DNA from: Candidatus Zixiibacteriota bacterium
GTDB lineage: Bacteria > Zixibacteria > MSB-5A5 > GN15 > FEB-12
Assembly (NCBI GenBank): GCA_029932795.1
Contig: JAOZPL010000001.1
Coordinates: 1-26,565, forward strand
Direction: 5' to 3'
Length of the DNA stretch: 26,565 nucleotides
Below the pieces are notes generated by a model that was not told where the DNA came from, did not search any database, and saw only the letters and a program-made list of their open reading frames with translations. Both the position numbers and the translations under genes were made by a program. Within the stretch, counting starts at the first letter, position 1. Every line of letters starts with the position of its first letter. Below are positions 22,201 through 25,200 of this stretch, in pieces.

Positions 22201-25200
22201 TTTCTGTTCTCGTGTAAGAGTTGCCAGCATTGAGGTCTTCGGGATTGGTAAAGCTGGCAATCAATGCGGCGCCATCTAACAAGCCGTCCAGAGAAAGATA
22301 AAGGCGATCCGTCCAGCAGGCATGGGCGCCAGCGGTACCAGTATTTTCGACGGTCCAGGACAGGATTGCAGGCTGGCCGACAACAATAGCTGCCGGAATG
22401 TTTAGCTCAGTCACCTTCAGGTCGGGAACCTCCGACTGGGTGACCGAAACCTGGCCGATACTTTTTCCGACATTGTTACCTTCAGCCGCAGGTTCATCGA
22501 CATTGTTATATACATCCGTTTTTGCCAATACCCAGTATGTGCCGCTCGTGACATCAAGAGGCAAGAGGTCTTCCGGCAAGGTAACAGTTTTTGCTGCGCC
22601 GTAGCTTTCCTGTGATCCCAAAACGCCGGTGTGCAAAAAGGTGCCCAGGTTCAGATCACTCTCGTCCAATGTGTCGTCGGTGGAAAGATAAAGAGTATCA
22701 TACCATGTTGAGCACTGTGTGGTAGCAGTGCCAAAATTGGTAACACGCCAGGCAACATCGACCGATCCCCCCGTCTGAGCGGTCTCAGGTACCGTTACCG
22801 CATCCACTATCAGGTCGGCGGGCGGCACGGCATATTGAACCTCAATGGGGCCTTCAAAGCTATTGTCGGTCTCGTCGCTTTCAGCTACCTGATTCCAGAC
22901 ATCCACCTGAACGAAGAGCTTGTAATCACCAACGACCCCCCATGGGACGTTCAAGCTCACGGTTCGATCAAGACTTTCCCCCGCTGCAAGTGGATCGCTC
23001 TGGGAAATTCTTCCGATCTCAATATCGTCATAATTCCCAACATACTCATCGGATGAAAGTATTGCGCGCTCATACCAGGGAGCATCGGCCGTTGATGACC
23101 CCTCATTTGTCACCGTCCAGGAGACAACAAGGTCTTGGCCATTTGAAATTACAGATGGGTTTGATGTAACGGTGAGATTCAAATCGGGTGCGTTGAGGGT
23201 CATCACCTGAACAAAGGTATTATTTTCTTCGTCAGCCTCTAACTGATACTTGTAATAATCCGCAGCCACAATAATATGCCAGGTCCCCGTCAGCCCCCCG
23301 GGAATAGTAACCGAGTCATCCACCGTGTAGCTTGCCCCGGCATCAAGGCCCCCTTTGTGGAAGACTGACTTCAAAGTTCGGTCGCCGGAGTCAAGTACGT
23401 CATCTGAAGACAGGAACACGACATCATACCAGCGCGCAGTTGCCTTGCCTTGCCCGTCATTTGTCACCGTCCATGAAAGGGCAAGTCCTTTTCCTGCCGC
23501 AGCAGAGGTGGGAATGGCGGCGTTAAGAGCCAGATCGGCGGCCTTGATATCAATGGAAACAGCAGTGATGTTGTTGTCATTATCCGCCTCACTCTGACGA
23601 TTGTAGGCATCGGTGCGAAAGAGGAGATACTTTGTCCCTGTGCCTATCGTCTTTGGAATCGGAGATACCGCAGTTACAGGCTTGGTGACGCTGTATGTTC
23701 CGCCTGCAGCAAGGCCGCCTTCGTTTTTCCAGTATTCGGAGGCAAGGAGAGTGTCGTCGGAATCGTAGATTTCATCTGCAGACAGGAAGACCATGTCCCA
23801 CCAGTTGGAAGTTGCGGTGCCGCTGCCGGTATTTGTCACTGTCCAGTCAAGTGAAATCAGCTCACCCCAGGAAGCGGAATCAGGGGCGGTTGTAGCGGTC
23901 ACCTGGAGATCGGCGGCATTAAAGGTTACTTCTCTTGCAAGGAGATTATTCGTCTCGACTGCTTCTACCTGATTGTCTGAGGCGTCTGTGACAAAAAGGA
24001 AATAAGCCGATCCGGTAAGTCCCGCCGGAAGGGTGACCTCTTTTTCAATGGTATAGTCTGTGGCCGGGTCTAAAGGAGAATACTCTCCGGCGTAAACGGA
24101 GACCACCAGGATATCGGTAGAGGTGTCGAGTGCCTCATCACTTGACAGATAAACCCGATCATACCATGTGGCCGCCGCAGCTCCCGCGCCCTGATTTGTT
24201 ACAGTCCACGATATGGCGGCGCGCTCCCCCCAACTTGCCGTTTCAGGGGCTGTTGCCGCGGTTACCTGGAGGTCCGGATTGCTGATTGTGACCGATACGA
24301 CCTCTGTGTTGTTACCGGTGCTGGTTTCACCCTGGACATCATCGCCGTTGACGACGAAAATGAGGTACCTCGTGCCGATACCGGACTCAGGAAGTCGAAC
24401 CTTGCGGCTGGCCGAATAACTTGCGTCAACTGGCAGCGGTGTCTGGCTGTCAATCCGCTCACTCAAAAGGAGTTGCTCGCTGCCGTCAAGCGAATCTGTA
24501 TCCGAGATATAAACCCTGTCGTACCAGTCGGCGTAGGCGGGGCTGGAACCGATATTCGTCACCGTCCATGCCAGATCAACAGTTTGCCCGACCGCTGCCG
24601 CCACCGGGGCAGAAACCGCGGTAATTTCCAGGTCGGGCGGCTCGTGAATAGTAATAGGTATGGCCGGACCGACATTATTGTCATCACTTGCTTCTCCCTG
24701 GACCTTTCCCCCATCGGCAACAACAAGCAAATAATTGTAGGCAGTCGCACAGTTGGGAAGCGTTACCTGTCTGGTTACGGTATAACTTTCACCAGAAAGA
24801 AGCGGAACTTCGTCGGCGGTGCTGAACGAAGTCACCAGTTCATCATCTCCGGTCAGCCCATCGTCATAGGAGAGATAGATATAGTCATACCAACGGGCAT
24901 TGGCGGCGCCATCGCCCGAGTTTTTTACAGTCCAGGTGACATCGATCGCCTGCTGGACGGATGCCTCTGCGGGTGCGGTAGCTTCGGTAACCGTCAGATC
25001 GGGAATCTCAATAGTGATGGCATCAGATCGGAGGAAATTGTTTTCTTCCTCTGATTCACCCTGATTCTGGCTGCCGTCAGCCATAACGAACAGGTACCAG
25101 GTACCCACAGAAACGTTTGGAACCGTGACATTTCGGGTAACCGTGTAACTCGCACCGGCATCGAGGGGGGTGAATGCCTCCACGTTTTCGGAGGCGACAA